A stretch of DNA of 64,000 bases, from NCBI GenBank assembly GCA_045631645.1, contig JAZQVC010000004.1, positions 6,608-70,607 of the forward strand, in the 5' to 3' direction. The notes under the pieces are model-generated. The model ran no database searches. It was given only the letters and a program-made list of their open reading frames with translations, and was not told the DNA's origin. Both the position numbers and the translations under genes were made by a program. Position 1 is the first letter of the stretch. Each line of letters opens with the position of its first letter. Below, piece by piece: positions 1 through 12,062 of this stretch. The DNA is from SIG459 sp045631645. GTDB taxonomy: Bacteria; Bacillota; Clostridia; Oscillospirales; Oscillospiraceae.

Positions 1-1926
1 CTCACTGATGAGGTCGAGTACATGACCGCCGACATCGAGGACCGCTACACCGTCTGCCAGGCAACCGAGCCTGTTGACGAGAACGGCTACCTCATCAACG
101 AGCGTATTGCTTGCCGTCACCGCGACGAAATCATCGCACTTGACCGCGAGAAGATCGACTACATGGATGTCAGCCCTCGCATGATGTTCTCTATCGCAAC
201 CTCCATGATTCCCTTCCTGGAGAACGACGACGCTAACCGCGCTCTGATGGGTGCTAACATGCAGCGTCAGGCAGTTCCCCTTCTGACCACTCAGGCTCCC
301 ATTGTTGCCACCGGTATTGAGCACAAGTGCGCTGTTGACTCCGGCGTTGTTGTTCTTGCTGAGGGCGACGGTGTGGTCACCAAGGTTTCCGCCACCAACA
401 TTACCGTCAAGTACGATAACGGCGAAATCAAGGATCATGAGCTCATCAAGTTCGCAAGAAGCAACCAGGGCACCTGCTTCAACCAGCGTCCCATTGTTTC
501 TGTTGGCGAAAGAGTTTCCTATAACACTGTTCTGGCTGACGGTCCTTCCACCGCACAGGGCGAGCTTTCTCTGGGTAAGAACATCCTGGTCGGCTTCATG
601 ACCTGGGAAGGCTACAACTACGAGGACGCTATCCTCCTCAACGAGCGCCTTGTTATGGAAGACGTCTTCACCTCCATCCACGTGGAGGAATATGAGTGCG
701 ATGCCCGCGATACCAAGCTTGGACCCGAGGAAATCACCCGTGATATCCCCGGCGTAGGCGAGGATGCACTCAAGTATCTGGACGAGCGCGGAATTATCAT
801 GGTCGGCGCAGAAGTCCATTCCGGCGATATCCTTGTCGGTAAGGTCACTCCCAAGGGCGAGACCGATCTGACTGCTGAGGAGCGTCTGCTCCGCGCCATC
901 TTCGGCGAAAAGGCACGCGAAGTCCGCGATACCTCTCTGAAGGTTCCCCACGGCGAGAGCGGCATCATTGTTGACGTTAAGCGTTTCACCCGCGAAAACG
1001 GCGATGAGATGGGCCCCGGCGTAAACGAGGTCGTCAGAGTTTACATTGCTCAGAAGCGTAAGATCTCCGTCGGCGATAAGATGGCAGGACGTCACGGTAA
1101 CAAGGGTGTTGTTTCCCGCATCATGCCCAAGGAAGACATGCCTTATCTGCCCGACGGCACTCCCCTGGACATCGTCCTCAACCCCCTGGGCGTTCCTTCC
1201 CGTATGAATATCGGTCAGGTTCTCGAAGTTCATCTGGGCTATGCAGCTCAGGCTCTGGGCTGGAAGGTTGCCACCCCCGTATTCAACGGCGCAAACGAAG
1301 CCGCCATCCGCGAAACTCTCAGCCTGGCCGGCCTCCGCGAGGACGGCAAGAGCGCCCTCTATGACGGACGCACCGGCGAGAAGTTTGATAACGACGTAAC
1401 TGTCGGTTGGGTTTACTTCCTTAAGCTCCATCATCTGGTTGATGATAAGATGCATGCCCGTTCCACCGGCCCCTACAGCCTTGTTACCCAGCAGCCCCTT
1501 GGTGGTAAGGCTCAGTTCGGCGGCCAGCGTTTCGGTGAAATGGAAGTTTGGGCTCTTGAAGCATACGGCGCTGCCTATACCCTTCAGGAGATCCTCACCG
1601 TTAAGTCCGACGATGTTAACGGCCGTGTCCGCACTTACGAGAGCATCGTAAAGGGACACAATATCCCCGAGCCCGGTATCCCCGAGTCCTTCAAGGTTCT
1701 TGTTAAGGAACTTCAGTCTCTCTGCCTTGATGTCCGCGTTCTTGATAAGGACGGCGCTGAAATCGAGCTGAAGGAAGATGATGAGGATGATTACATCCCC
1801 TCTTTCAAGGACGAGGAATATCGTGCCGATGAAAGCACTATCGAAGCTGCAGGCTTCGCCATCGAGGATGTAGAATCCGATGACGACTATGCTGCAGATG
1901 ACACTGATTTTGAGGAGGAGGAATAA
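1..1926 (+). CDS. rpoB: DNA-directed RNA polymerase subunit beta, 3' part
   Basis: C-terminal ~640 residues of the RNA polymerase beta subunit. The frame is open from base 1, so the gene begins outside the window. The visible part starts downstream of the rifampicin region and contains the conserved GDKMAGRHGNKG segment, the GPYSLVTQQPLGGKAQFGGQRFGEMEVWALE region (residues roughly 480-515 of the visible part) and the beta C-terminal clamp segment. It ends in a long acidic tail rich in Asp and Glu, typical of Clostridia. The run gaggaggaggaa at the very end of the gene doubles as the ribosome binding site of rpoC, which starts 4 bases after the stop codon. Confidence 0.98.
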   Translation, partial: LTDEVEYMTADIEDRYTVCQATEPVDENGYLINERIACRHRDEIIALDREKIDYMDVSPRMMFSIATSMIPFLENDDANRALMGANMQRQAVPLLTTQAPIVATGIEHKCAVDSGVVVLAEGDGVVTKVSATNITVKYDNGEIKDHELIKFARSNQGTCFNQRPIVSVGERVSYNTVLADGPSTAQGELSLGKNILVGFMTWEGYNYEDAILLNERLVMEDVFTSIHVEEYECDARDTKLGPEEITRDIPGVGEDALKYLDERGIIMVGAEVHSGDILVGKVTPKGETDLTAEERLLRAIFGEKAREVRDTSLKVPHGESGIIVDVKRFTRENGDEMGPGVNEVVRVYIAQKRKISVGDKMAGRHGNKGVVSRIMPKEDMPYLPDGTPLDIVLNPLGVPSRMNIGQVLEVHLGYAAQALGWKVATPVFNGANEAAIRETLSLAGLREDGKSALYDGRTGEKFDNDVTVGWVYFLKLHHLVDDKMHARSTGPYSLVTQQPLGGKAQFGGQRFGEMEVWALEAYGAAYTLQEILTVKSDDVNGRVRTYESIVKGHNIPEPGIPESFKVLVKELQSLCLDVRVLDKDGAEIELKEDDEDDYIPSFKDEEYRADESTIEAAGFAIEDVESDDDYAADDTDFEEEE

Positions 1927-1929
1927 GAT

Positions 1930-4900
1930 ATGAGCTACACTCCCTTTGATGCTATTAAAATAGGCATAGCCTCCCCTGAAATGATTCTTGAATGGTCCTA
2001 CGGTGAGGTTAAGAAGCCTGAGACCATCAACTATCGTACCCTCAAGCCCGAGCGCGACGGTCTTTACTGCGAGCGCATTTTCGGACCCACCAAGGACTGG
2101 GAATGCCACTGCGGAAAGTACAAGAAGATTCGCTATAAGGGCAAAGTTTGCGACCGCTGCGGCGTTGAAGTTACCAAGAGCAAGGTTCGCCGTGAGCGCA
2201 TGGGTCATATTGAGCTTGCTGCTCCCGTGTCCCACATCTGGTATTTCAAGGGCATTCCCTCCCGTATGGGTCTGATCCTTGACCTTACCCCCCGCATTCT
2301 TGAAAAGGTTCTCTATTTCGGTTCCTATATTGTTATTGACCCCGGCTTCACTCCTCTTCAGAAGTGCCAGATTCTCTCTGAAAAAGAGTATCGCGATATG
2401 CGCGAGAAGTATGAGGACGATTTCGATGCAGGAATGGGCGCAGAGGCCATTAAGAAGCTCCTTCAGGACATCAATTGCGAGCAGCTGAGCGTTCAGCTCC
2501 GCAACGAGCTGAAGACCGCTTCTGGCCAGAAAAAGGCAAAGCTTGTCAAGCGCCTTGAGGTCGTTGATGCATTCCTTGCTTCCGGCAACAAGCCCGAGTG
2601 GATGATCATCGATGTCCTTCCCGTAATTCCCCCTGAGATTCGTCCCATGGTTCAGCTGGATGGCGGCCGTTTCGCCACCAGTGACCTGAACGATCTCTAT
2701 CGCCGCGTTATCAACCGCAACAACCGTCTTAAGAGACTGATGCAGCTCAACGCTCCCGACATCATTGTCCGCAATGAGAAGCGTATGCTTCAGGAAGCTG
2801 TTGACTCCCTCATTGATAACGGCCGCCGCGGCCGCGCTGTAACCGGCGCAAACTCCCGCGCACTCAAGTCCCTCAGCGATATGCTCAAGGGTAAGCAGGG
2901 TCGTTTCCGTCAGAACCTTCTTGGTAAGCGTGTTGACTACTCCGGCCGAAGCGTTATCGTTGTCGGTCCTGAGATGAAGCTCTATCAGTGCGGTGTTCCC
3001 AAGGAAATGGCTATCGAGCTGTTCCGTCCCTTCGTTATGAAGAAGCTGGTTGAGGACGGCGTTGCAAACAACATCAAGTCTGCAAAGAAGATGGTTGATA
3101 AGCAGCGCACCGAGGTTTGGGACGCTCTTGATGTTGTCATCAAGGAGCATCCTGTTCTCCTCAACCGTGCACCTACCCTCCACCGTCTGGGTATTCAGGC
3201 ATTCGAGCCCGTTCTTGTTGAAGGCCGCGCTCTGAAGCTGCACCCCCTGTGCTGCACTGCATTTAACGCCGACTTCGACGGCGACCAGATGGCTATCCAC
3301 GTTCCCCTGAGCGCAGAGGCACAGGCTGAAGCCCGTCTGCTGATGCTCTCCGCAAATAACCTTCTCCGTCCTCAGGATGGTAGCCCTGTTACCACTCCCA
3401 CTCAGGATATGGTTCTCGGTTCTTACTACCTCACTTATGTACGCCTCGGCAAGGCTGAGAAGGGTGCAGAGGAAGTTTTCGTCACCGATGCCGGTGAGAC
3501 CGAGCTGCCCAACGGCCAGATCGTTGATGCTGACGAGTTCGTTGCAGCCAACGAAAAGGCAAAGGCAGAGGGTAAGAAGCAGGCTCAGTATAAGCCCACC
3601 AAGATGTATACCAGCGTTAACGAGGCTCTCATGAGCTATGCCGGCGGCAACATCGGCCTCCATGCCCCCATTCTTGTTCGTGTTACCAAGACCTTCGACG
3701 GAGTTCCCCAGAGCAAGGTTATCGAGACCACCGTTGGTCGTATCATCTATAACGAGCCCATTCCTCAGGATCTTGGATTCGTTGACAGAAATGACCCCGA
3801 GGCACGCTTCGACTTCGAAGTTGGCGGCGGCCACAGCTCCATCGGCAAGGTCGGCAAGAAGCAGCTTGGAAAGATCGTTGATCGCTGCATCGAGAAGTAT
3901 GGCTTTACCATTGCAACCGAAGTTCTTGACAACATCAAGGCTCTCGGCTATAAGTTCTCCACTGTTGGCGCTATCACCATCTCCATCGCTGATATGACCG
4001 TTCCCGCTGCAAAGTACACCCTCATCGGTGAGACCGAGCAGAAGGTAGTTGCCATTGAGCGCCAGTTCAAGCGCGGCTTCATCACCGATGATGAGCGTTA
4101 TCGCCTCATCGTTGCTGAATGGGAAAAGACCATCAAGGATGTTACCGATGCTCTGCAGCACGGTCTTGACGAGTTCAACCCCATCTTCATGATGGCAGAC
4201 TCCGGCGCTCGTGGTTCTATGAACCAGATCCGTCAGCTGGCCGGTATGCGCGGTCTGATGGCTAATACCTCCGGTAAGACCATCGAAATCCCCATCAAGT
4301 CCAACTTCCGTGAAGGCCTTAGTGTTCTGGAGTACTTCATCTCCTCCAGAGGTGCACGTAAGGGTCTGACCGATACCGCTCTTCGTACCGCTGACTCCGG
4401 TTATCTTACCCGTCGTCTGGTTGACGTTTCTCAGGAAGTCATTGTTCGCGAGCATGATTGCGGAACCGATGACGGTATCTGGGCAACCACCGTTTACGAT
4501 AAGGGTCAGGTTGTTGAGTCCTTCGGCGAGAGCATCCACGGTCGTTTCCCCGTATTCGACGTTGTATCTCCCGAAACCGGCGAGGTCCTCTTCGATACCA
4601 ACCATATGTTCATGAAGGGCGACGAGAAGATTCTCGAAGCTCATGGTATGAACCGCGTACGCGTTCGCAGCGTTCTCAGCTGCAATGCCAAGAGCGGCAT
4701 CTGCGCAAAGTGCTACGGTATGAACCTTGCTACCGGCAAGTTCGTCAATGCCGGTGAAGCTGTCGGTGTTATCGCTGCACAGTCCATCGGTGAACCCGGT
4801 ACCCAGCTTACCATGCGTACCTTCCATACCGGCGGTGTCGCTGGTGACGATATTACCCAGGGTCTTCCCAGAGTTGAAGAGCTCTTCGAGGCACGCAAGC

Positions 4901-5703
4901 CCAAGAAGATGGCTGTTCTCTCCGAAATCGGTGGTACCGTCTCCATGGAAGCAACCAAGCACAATGCTATCTGCGCTCTCACTGTCACTAACGAGGCTGA
5001 CGGCGAGACCAAGGTTTACCAGATACCCTATTCCGCAGGCATTCTTGTTAATGCAGGTGATCATGTTGATAAGGGTCAGGAACTGAGCGCCGGTGCTCTC
5101 AGTCCCCACGATGTCCTCCGCATCCGCGGTGTTGACGATGACGAGTTCGGCCGCGCAGGTGTCCGCACCTACCTTATCCAGGAAGTTCTCAAGGTTTATC
5201 GTCAGCAGGGCGTTGATATCAACGATAAGCATATCGAAGTTATCGTTCGCCAGATGATGCGTAAGGTCAGAGTTGAAGAGGCCGGTGACACCGAGCTTCT
5301 CAGCGGCTCTGTTGTGGACGTATTTGAGTTCCGCGCTGCAAATGCTGCCCTTCAGGCACGCATTGAAGCAGGTGAGCTCAACGAACTGGGCGAGCCCCTC
5401 CGTCCCGCAACCTTCACCCATATCCTTATGGGTATCACCAAGGCCTCTCTGGCCACCGAGTCCTTCCTTTCCGCAGCATCCTTCCAGGAGACCACCAAGG
5501 TTCTCACCGATGCAGCTATCAAGGGCAAGGTTGACCACCTCGTAGGTCTTAAGGAAAACGTTATCATCGGTAAGCTGATCCCTGCTGGCTCCGGTCTGGA
5601 GTGCTATCGTCAGGTTGAAGCAAAAGCTGATGAAAGCGTTGATGTTGACTCTGCAGACTATGTTGACCTTTCTGTTCTTGTAGGACGCAGCAACGCCATC
5701 TGA
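1930..5703 (+). CDS. rpoC: DNA-directed RNA polymerase subunit beta'
   Basis: Catalytic beta' subunit, 1257 residues. Seen directly: the N-terminal zinc site with Cys59, Cys61, Cys74 and Cys77; the active-site NADFDGDQMAIH motif with Asp448, Asp450 and Asp452 that hold the catalytic magnesium; the bridge helix and trigger loop region (SARGSMNQIRQLAGMRGLM, then TAD); and the second Cys cluster (CNAKSGICAKC) in the C-terminal third. The start is ATG 3 bases after the rpoB stop, so the two are translationally coupled. A strong terminator follows immediately, which separates rpoBC from the str operon. No L7Ae-like gene sits between rpoC and rpsL; the only one in this window is in the nusA operon. 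Confidence 0.99.
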   Translation: MSYTPFDAIKIGIASPEMILEWSYGEVKKPETINYRTLKPERDGLYCERIFGPTKDWECHCGKYKKIRYKGKVCDRCGVEVTKSKVRRERMGHIELAAPVSHIWYFKGIPSRMGLILDLTPRILEKVLYFGSYIVIDPGFTPLQKCQILSEKEYRDMREKYEDDFDAGMGAEAIKKLLQDINCEQLSVQLRNELKTASGQKKAKLVKRLEVVDAFLASGNKPEWMIIDVLPVIPPEIRPMVQLDGGRFATSDLNDLYRRVINRNNRLKRLMQLNAPDIIVRNEKRMLQEAVDSLIDNGRRGRAVTGANSRALKSLSDMLKGKQGRFRQNLLGKRVDYSGRSVIVVGPEMKLYQCGVPKEMAIELFRPFVMKKLVEDGVANNIKSAKKMVDKQRTEVWDALDVVIKEHPVLLNRAPTLHRLGIQAFEPVLVEGRALKLHPLCCTAFNADFDGDQMAIHVPLSAEAQAEARLLMLSANNLLRPQDGSPVTTPTQDMVLGSYYLTYVRLGKAEKGAEEVFVTDAGETELPNGQIVDADEFVAANEKAKAEGKKQAQYKPTKMYTSVNEALMSYAGGNIGLHAPILVRVTKTFDGVPQSKVIETTVGRIIYNEPIPQDLGFVDRNDPEARFDFEVGGGHSSIGKVGKKQLGKIVDRCIEKYGFTIATEVLDNIKALGYKFSTVGAITISIADMTVPAAKYTLIGETEQKVVAIERQFKRGFITDDERYRLIVAEWEKTIKDVTDALQHGLDEFNPIFMMADSGARGSMNQIRQLAGMRGLMANTSGKTIEIPIKSNFREGLSVLEYFISSRGARKGLTDTALRTADSGYLTRRLVDVSQEVIVREHDCGTDDGIWATTVYDKGQVVESFGESIHGRFPVFDVVSPETGEVLFDTNHMFMKGDEKILEAHGMNRVRVRSVLSCNAKSGICAKCYGMNLATGKFVNAGEAVGVIAAQSIGEPGTQLTMRTFHTGGVAGDDITQGLPRVEELFEARKPKKMAVLSEIGGTVSMEATKHNAICALTVTNEADGETKVYQIPYSAGILVNAGDHVDKGQELSAGALSPHDVLRIRGVDDDEFGRAGVRTYLIQEVLKVYRQQGVDINDKHIEVIVRQMMRKVRVEEAGDTELLSGSVVDVFEFRAANAALQARIEAGELNELGEPLRPATFTHILMGITKASLATESFLSAASFQETTKVLTDAAIKGKVDHLVGLKENVIIGKLIPAGSGLECYRQVEAKADESVDVDSADYVDLSVLVGRSNAI

Positions 5704-5709
5704 TAAATG

Positions 5710-5741
5710 AAAAAGGAGCAGCGAAAGCTGCTCCTTTTTTT
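5710..5741 (+). terminator. Terminator after rpoC
   Basis: A hairpin with stem aaaaggagcagc / gctgctcctttt, a GAAA tetraloop and a T run directly behind it. It lies 7 bases after the rpoC stop codon, a classic intrinsic terminator. Confidence 0.93.
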
Positions 5742-5808
5742 CTGTAAAAAACAGGCAAGAAGTGCGTAAAAAAACGCAAAATTTTTCTCTCCAAAGTGTA
5801 AAAATATA

Positions 5809-5837
5809 TTGACTAATTTTGTTAATTATGCTAAAAT
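5809..5837 (+). promoter_or_regulatory. Sigma-A-type promoter of the str operon
   Basis: TTGACT, a 17-base spacer, then TAAAAT. The predicted start is near 5844, which gives a leader of about 80 bases before rpsL. The leader carries the 10-base palindrome ATAGGCCTAT and several T runs. Confidence 0.8.
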
Positions 5838-5925
5838 TCGAAATTGTGTGGGCTCATAGGCCTATACGGTAATTTTTTGCGGATTTTTTTCGTAAAAAAG
5901 GATTTTTTTGGAAAGGAGGAAAACA

Positions 5926-6351
5926 ATGCCTACTTTTAACCAGCTGGTAAGAAAGGGAAGACAGCAGGCTACCTACAAGAGCAATTCTCCTGCAATGCAG
6001 AAGGGTCTGAACACTCTTAAGAACAAGGAAACCGATCTGCCCTCTCCCCAGAAGCGTGGCGTCTGCACCGCAGTTCGTACTTCTACCCCTAAGAAGCCTA
6101 ACTCCGCACTTCGTAAGATCGCCCGTGTTCGCCTGACCAATGGCTACGAAGTCACCGCTTACATTCCCGGTATCGGTCACAACCTGCAGGAGCACTCTGT
6201 AGTTATGATCCGTGGCGGTCGTGTTAAGGACCTTCCTGGTGTACGTTACCACATCATCCGTGGTACTCTCGATGCACAGGGCGTCTCCGGACGTATGCAG
6301 GCCCGCTCCAAGTACGGTGCAAAGCGTCCCAAGGCCGGCAAGAAGAAGTAA
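5926..6351 (+). CDS. rpsL: 30S ribosomal protein S12
   Basis: Small-subunit protein at the decoding centre, 141 residues. The start is the ATG giving MPTFNQLVRKGR, which lies 6 bases after GAAAGGAGGA; an ATG-less upstream extension is not needed. The TPKKPNSALRK and GGRVKDLPGVRYH motifs are intact and carry the lysines at which streptomycin-resistance mutations are known to occur, so the allele looks wild type. First gene of the str operon, with its own promoter upstream. Confidence 0.98.
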   Translation: MPTFNQLVRKGRQQATYKSNSPAMQKGLNTLKNKETDLPSPQKRGVCTAVRTSTPKKPNSALRKIARVRLTNGYEVTAYIPGIGHNLQEHSVVMIRGGRVKDLPGVRYHIIRGTLDAQGVSGRMQARSKYGAKRPKAGKKK

Positions 6352-6420
6352 GATTCAAAATTCCTGAAGCATTTTCCAACAGCAAATCAATTTATTTGCC
6401 CTGTTGTTAATATATTTAAC

Positions 6421-6462
6421 CCAGGGCGCAAACGGACACACACGAAAAGCGTGTTCGAGTAC
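6421..6462 (+). promoter_or_regulatory. Possible stem-loop in the rpsL-rpsG spacer
   Basis: The 148-base spacer between rpsL and rpsG is long for a ribosomal operon. It contains nested complementarity: ACACG / CGTGT around an AAAAG loop, enclosed by ACGG / CCGT. In many bacteria S7 represses its own operon by binding the S12-S7 spacer, so this is a candidate S7-responsive structure. The assignment is inference. Confidence 0.3.
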
Positions 6463-6499
6463 CGTTGAAATCATTTCATAATGAAGGAGGGAAGTACAA

Positions 6500-6970
6500 G
6501 TGCCCAGAAGAGGTAATGTTCCCAAGAGAGAAATTCTGCCCGATCCTGTTTATAACAGCGTTCTGGTATCTAAGCTGATCAACAGCGTTATGCTCGATGG
6601 CAAGAAGGGTGTAGCCCAGAAGGTCGTTTACGACGCATTTGCAATCATCGAGGAGAAGACCGGCAAGAACGGTCTTGAAGCTTTCACCGAGGCTATGAAC
6701 AACATCATGCCTGCTCTTGAAGTTAAGGCTCGCCGTGTTGGTGGTGCTACCTATCAGGTTCCCATCGAGGTTCGTCCCGAGCGTCGTCAGACCCTTGGCC
6801 TTCGTTGGATTACCGCTTACAGCCGTAAGCGCAGCGAGAAGACCATGAAGGAGCGCCTTGCAGGTGAAATCATGGATGCATGCAACAATACCGGTGCATC
6901 TGTCAAGAAGCGTGAAGATATGCACAAGATGGCCGAGTCCAACAAGGCTTTCGCACACTTCCGTTGGTAA
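6500..6970 (+). CDS. rpsG: 30S ribosomal protein S7
   Basis: Primary 16S rRNA-binding protein that nucleates the 30S head, 156 residues, the usual length. The start codon is GTG, set by GAAGGAGGGAAG 8-15 bases upstream; the protein begins MPRRGNVPKREILPDP. Conserved RRVGGATYQVPIEVRPERR and the C-terminal KREDMHKMAESNKAFAHFRW stretch are present. Second gene of the str operon, followed 33 bases later by fusA. Confidence 0.98.
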   Translation: MPRRGNVPKREILPDPVYNSVLVSKLINSVMLDGKKGVAQKVVYDAFAIIEEKTGKNGLEAFTEAMNNIMPALEVKARRVGGATYQVPIEVRPERRQTLGLRWITAYSRKRSEKTMKERLAGEIMDACNNTGASVKKREDMHKMAESNKAFAHFRW

Positions 6971-7003
6971 TCCCATTAGGGAGATTTTTAGGAGACTTAA
7001 AAA

Positions 7004-9079
<2,076 letters not shown>

Positions 9080-9096
9080 TTTTTAAAAAATTACTG

Positions 9097-9125
9097 TTGC
9101 AAATACAGTAAAAATACTGTAAAAT
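9097..9125 (+). promoter_or_regulatory. Promoter in front of tuf with palindromic spacer
   Basis: TTGCAA, a 17-base spacer, then TAAAAT. The spacer contains the inverted repeat TACAGTA-AAAA-TACTGTA at 9104-9121, which runs into the -10 element. This would allow tuf to be transcribed independently of the rest of the str operon. Confidence 0.6.
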
Positions 9126-9187
9126 CAATTCGTTGAGTTGAAAAACAAAAATTATTATTTACTTTATTATTAGGAGGATGTTCCACA

Positions 9188-10390
<1,203 letters not shown>

Positions 10391-10430
10391 TTCTTATTAA
10401 CAATAAGATAAACTCTTTGAGTTAAAAATT

Positions 10431-10463
10431 AAAAGCGGCTTGCTTCGGCAAGCCACTTTTTTT
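10431..10463. terminator. Bidirectional terminator between tuf and a DUF4830 gene
   Basis: Stem GGCTTGC / GCAAGCC with a TTCG loop, T run on the right and A-rich flank on the left. It can end tuf on + and the convergent gene on -, whose stop codon touches it. Confidence 0.88.
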
Positions 10464-10926
10464 ATTTTTCTCCTTTTTTAAGTCCGCACATAAAGCCGTC
10501 AATGGATGAGGAGTGGATATCTCCTCCGATAACCTTGTTTTTATAAACATATAGCTGCGCATATACTGTGTCTGTGCTTTCATGATTTGTAACCTTATAT
10601 GTATATAGGTCAACTTCCTTGCCTGCGTAGTTTTGAAGGTCATAGCCCTGACTTTGCTGAAGGGCGTTATATTTATTAAATACATCTGTGAATTTTTTCG
10701 GTATAAGTACAGTTTCTTTTTTCATTGCCGGAGTTTCAACTTTCCAGCCCAGGGATGCTAGGTAATTTGCCCCCTTTTCATCGGATGAAATACTTGTACT
10801 TTTATTGTCGCTTTTTGGGGGATAATCGATTGACGCCAGCATTATTATGCCAAACAGAATCAGGAAAGCCATAATTACAATAAAAATTGCTTTTTTCCTA
10901 TCAAATTTAACTGTGTATATAAACAT
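10462..10926 (-). CDS. DUF4830-type membrane-anchored protein
   Basis: 154 residues with one N-terminal hydrophobic segment (about residues 14-33), so probably an anchored extracytoplasmic protein. The remainder (YLASLGWKVE..., then IPKKFTDVFNKYNALQQSQG..., then VYKNKVIGGDIHSSSIDGFM) matches my memory of the DUF4830 family of Clostridia, whose function is unknown. RBS GGAGGG precedes the ATG. It stands alone between tuf and the pseudouridine synthase gene, transcribed against both neighbours. Confidence 0.75.
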   Translation of the reverse strand: MFIYTVKFDRKKAIFIVIMAFLILFGIIMLASIDYPPKSDNKSTSISSDEKGANYLASLGWKVETPAMKKETVLIPKKFTDVFNKYNALQQSQGYDLQNYAGKEVDLYTYKVTNHESTDTVYAQLYVYKNKVIGGDIHSSSIDGFMCGLKKGEK

Positions 10927-10952
10927 TTTTGTCCCTCCTTTGTATTAGGGTA

Positions 10953-10981
10953 TTCAAACCGCGGACAAAACATGCTATTAT
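10953..10981 (+). promoter_or_regulatory. Possible promoter of the pseudouridine synthase gene
   Basis: TTCAAA, 17-base spacer, TATTAT, about 34 bases before the start codon. The -35 is imperfect, so this is only moderately supported. Confidence 0.45.
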
Positions 10982-11014
10982 ATAAAAAGAAGATTTAATC
11001 TATGAGGTGATTGT

Positions 11015-11722
11015 ATGGCGCTTGTAAGACTTGATAAGCTTATTGCCGATTCTGGAAGAGCATCCAGAAGAGAGGCAAAGGAACTGGTTAAAGCGGGAAG
11101 AGTCAGAGTTGATAATATGATAGCTTCTTCCGCTGAGATGAAGGTTGATGGTGATGTATCCACTGTTTATATAGACGGAGAAAGTCTCGACTATAGAAAA
11201 AATCGTTATATTATGATGAATAAGCCAAACGGTGTTTTGTCTGCAACGGAGGATAGTCAGCAGAAAACTGTTATAGACCTCCTTCCTGAAAGTCTTCGCA
11301 AGCAGGAGCTTTTTCCCGTTGGCCGTTTGGATAAGGACACTACAGGCTTGCTGCTTTTAACCAATGACGGAGTATTTTCCCACAACATAATTTCACCCAA
11401 GCACCATATAGCCAAGGTCTATCGGGCAGCTGTTACTGGTGTTTTGGATGATGACGATATTGCCGCATTTGAGAAGGGAATAGTCCTTTCTGATGGCACC
11501 GAATGTATGAGTGCAAAGCTGGAAATTGAACGACCCAGCGTTGGACTTGCCACAGTTTACGAGGGAAAATATCATCAGGTGAAGCGTATGTTTGCCTCTC
11601 GTGGCAAGCATGTGACAGCACTCCATCGCCTAAGTATTGGTGGACTCAGCCTTGATCAGAAGCTTAGAAGCGGTGAGTTCAGAGAGCTTAGCGAAGAAGA
11701 GATCAGTAAAATATTTGAATAA
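11015..11722 (+). CDS. 16S rRNA pseudouridine synthase, RsuA/RluB/RluE family
   Basis: 235 residues. An N-terminal S4 RNA-binding domain (LDKLIADSGRASRREAKELVKAGRVRVD, about residues 5-32) precedes the pseudouridine synthase domain with the catalytic motif GRLDKDTTGLLLLTNDG; the Asp of this motif is the nucleophile in the family. RsuA of Escherichia coli modifies 16S rRNA position 516, and this is the most likely subgroup, but RluB-like activity on 23S rRNA cannot be excluded. Single-gene unit with its own promoter and a hairpin terminator. Confidence 0.9.
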   Translation: MALVRLDKLIADSGRASRREAKELVKAGRVRVDNMIASSAEMKVDGDVSTVYIDGESLDYRKNRYIMMNKPNGVLSATEDSQQKTVIDLLPESLRKQELFPVGRLDKDTTGLLLLTNDGVFSHNIISPKHHIAKVYRAAVTGVLDDDDIAAFEKGIVLSDGTECMSAKLEIERPSVGLATVYEGKYHQVKRMFASRGKHVTALHRLSIGGLSLDQKLRSGEFRELSEEEISKIFE

Positions 11723-11730
11723 ATTTTTGG

Positions 11731-11763
11731 TTTCCCCGAGGTTGAAATTAACCTCGGGGAAAT
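11731..11763 (+). terminator. Hairpin terminator after pseudouridine synthase gene
   Basis: Long stem TTTCCCCGAGGTT / AACCTCGGGGAAA, 13 base pairs with a 7-base loop. The following T run is interrupted, so efficiency is uncertain. Confidence 0.7.
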
Positions 11764-12062
11764 AATTACATTTTTCATGATATTATGTAAATTATGTAAA
11801 ATGACGGACTCGGCAAAATAACCAATATGGTGTTTTCAATGAAAATGGTATGGTTTTTTTGGACTTACTGATAAAAAGCACAAAACTAATAGCCTGAATT
11901 TAACGCAACTCACAATTATTTTGCACTTTTATTGAAAAATTACACAAATTATATTGAAATTCTTTGAACATTATTGTATTATGTGGTTTAGTGTAAATTG
12001 TATATAAATTTTGCCAGCTTTAAGTTCTTTGGCATGATGTAAAACATATAGGAGGGCATGTT
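11764..12062. other. A+T-rich spacer before the PucR-like regulator
   Basis: About 300 bases without a supported gene. The only recognisable element is the promoter at 11954-11982. Short runs such as atggtatggttttttt have no clear structure. The long leader may hold regulator binding sites, but I see no convincing repeat. Confidence 0.6.
11954..11982 (+). promoter_or_regulatory. Promoter of the PucR-like regulator gene
   Basis: TTGAAA, 17-base spacer, TATTAT, about 80 bases before the ATG. Confidence 0.6.

Noticed and set aside
302..601. Short + strand frames inside rpoB, rpoC, fusA and other genes
   Set aside because: They lie in alternative frames of strongly conserved genes, with composition typical of shifted reading and no RBS.
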